Shown here in pieces: positions 6,732 to 7,260 of a DNA stretch of 7,260 nt. The stretch is from Bacteroidales bacterium. GTDB taxonomy: Bacteria > Bacteroidota > Bacteroidia > Bacteroidales > Dysgonomonadaceae. The stretch lies in NCBI GenBank assembly GCA_012728155.1, contig JAAYFR010000019.1:1-7260 (forward strand). The letters are read 5' to 3'. The notes beneath the pieces are model-generated. The model ran no database searches. It was not told the DNA's origin and saw nothing but the letters and a program-made list of their open reading frames with translations. Each line of letters starts with the position of its first letter. The first letter of the stretch is position 1. The translations under genes and the position numbers were made by a program.

Positions 6732-7260
6732 TCAGATATTTTTCAACAAACATAAGTAAGCATCCTCGAGATTGGCTTCTACCGGCACTGCTCCCGGAAA
6801 GGGTTCTTCCACCGAGATATAACGCACCTGTATCTTCTCCCCATCCTGGATATTATTCACCACCAGCGATTTATCTAACTTCTCCTCAAACGACTCCTTA
6901 TCGATCAGGAACTTCCATACCTTACCCACCGCCATATCCACCATCTTCTCGGGCACGCCGAAATATTTCAACTCCCCTTTGTCCACCACCACCACCTGAT
7001 TACAGGAACTGGAGATATCTTCGATGATATGGGTGGAAAAGATGACGATACGCTCTTTGCTCAACTCCACCAGCAGGTTACGGAATCGGATCCGCTCGCG
7101 GGGGTCGAGTCCCGCCGTCGGTTCGTCCACCACAAGGATACGGGGTAGATGCAATAGAATCAAGGCAATCCCTATCCGCTGTTTCATTCCACCCGAGAAA
7201 GAACCAATCTTGTCGTCCATACGTTCATGCATATGTACTGCTTTCAACACATACTCAATC
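6732..7260 (-). CDS. ABC transporter ATP-binding protein, C-terminal part (start lies beyond window)
   Basis: The frame is open to the window edge, giving about 175 visible codons. A GTG at 7250 is internal and not the start, because the ABC fold is already under way and Walker A lies outside the window. Visible motifs, numbered from that GTG, are: signature FSGGMKQR (18-25), Walker B ILVVDE (38-43) followed by D-loop AGLDP (46-50), and H-loop histidine H74 (STH). After the core comes a roughly 70-residue C-terminal extension (about 105-172), common in exporter ATPases that pair with ABC-2 permeases. All visible catalytic motifs are intact. It is the first of at least two genes, followed after 4 nt by the permease. 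Substrate unknown. Confidence 0.93.
   Translation of the reverse strand, partial: IEYVLKAVHMHERMDDKIGSFSGGMKQRIGIALILLHLPRILVVDEPTAGLDPRERIRFRNLLVELSKERIVIFSTHIIEDISSSCNQVVVVDKGELKYFGVPEKMVDMAVGKVWKFLIDKESFEEKLDKSLVVNNIQDGEKIQVRYISVEEPFPGAVPVEANLEDAYLCLLKNI

Overview
The window looks like chromosomal DNA of a Bacteroidales bacterium; a Parabacteroides/Dysgonomonas/Proteiniphilum-like genome would fit, but the genus cannot be fixed from sequence alone. The evidence is a secreted DUF4468-type protein, a family I know only from Bacteroidetes, a GH76 mannanase-like enzyme, a hybrid kinase with a Bacteroidetes-style Hpt domain, Bacteroides-type -7 elements (TAnnTTTG) ahead of two genes, and almost no Shine-Dalgarno sequences. 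There are six protein genes, the first and last cut by the window edges. I see no RNA genes, mobile elements, CRISPR arrays or long repeats.

Region 1 (1-2465) is a signalling module. The end of a hybrid histidine kinase (HATPase, receiver, Hpt) runs convergent to an NtrC-family sigma54 activator (receiver, AAA+, Fis-type HTH). Their stop codons abut inside one TGATCA palindrome, with no bases between them. Together they encode the parts of a multi-step phosphorelay: kinase, receiver, Hpt, then response regulator.

Region 2 (2466-3717) is the divergent promoter region and an M24-family (aminopeptidase P/prolidase-like) gene. The 79-bp gap holds a GG-N10-GC element resembling a -24/-12 sigma54 promoter, directed at the peptidase gene, and a perfect TAnnTTTG. 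The likely circuit is that the phosphorelay drives the activator, which switches on the divergent peptidase from sigma54 RNA polymerase. The peptidase keeps all five metal ligands but lacks three other residues usual in the aminopeptidase P active site.

Region 3 (3718-4433) is a small exported DUF4468-like protein with its own promoter-like -7 element and a 13-codon upstream ORF. Region 4 (4457-5929, minus strand) is an exported GH76-like alpha-1,6-mannanase, convergent with it and with no SusC/SusD genes beside it in the window. Region 5 (6011-7260, minus strand) is an ABC exporter pair: the C-terminal part of an ATPase followed after 4 nt by a six-helix ABC-2-type permease.

Most of the window is ordinary Bacteroidales housekeeping and accessory content. 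The observations most worth testing are the sigma54-like element facing the unusual M24 enzyme, and the altered sigma54-contact loop of the activator.
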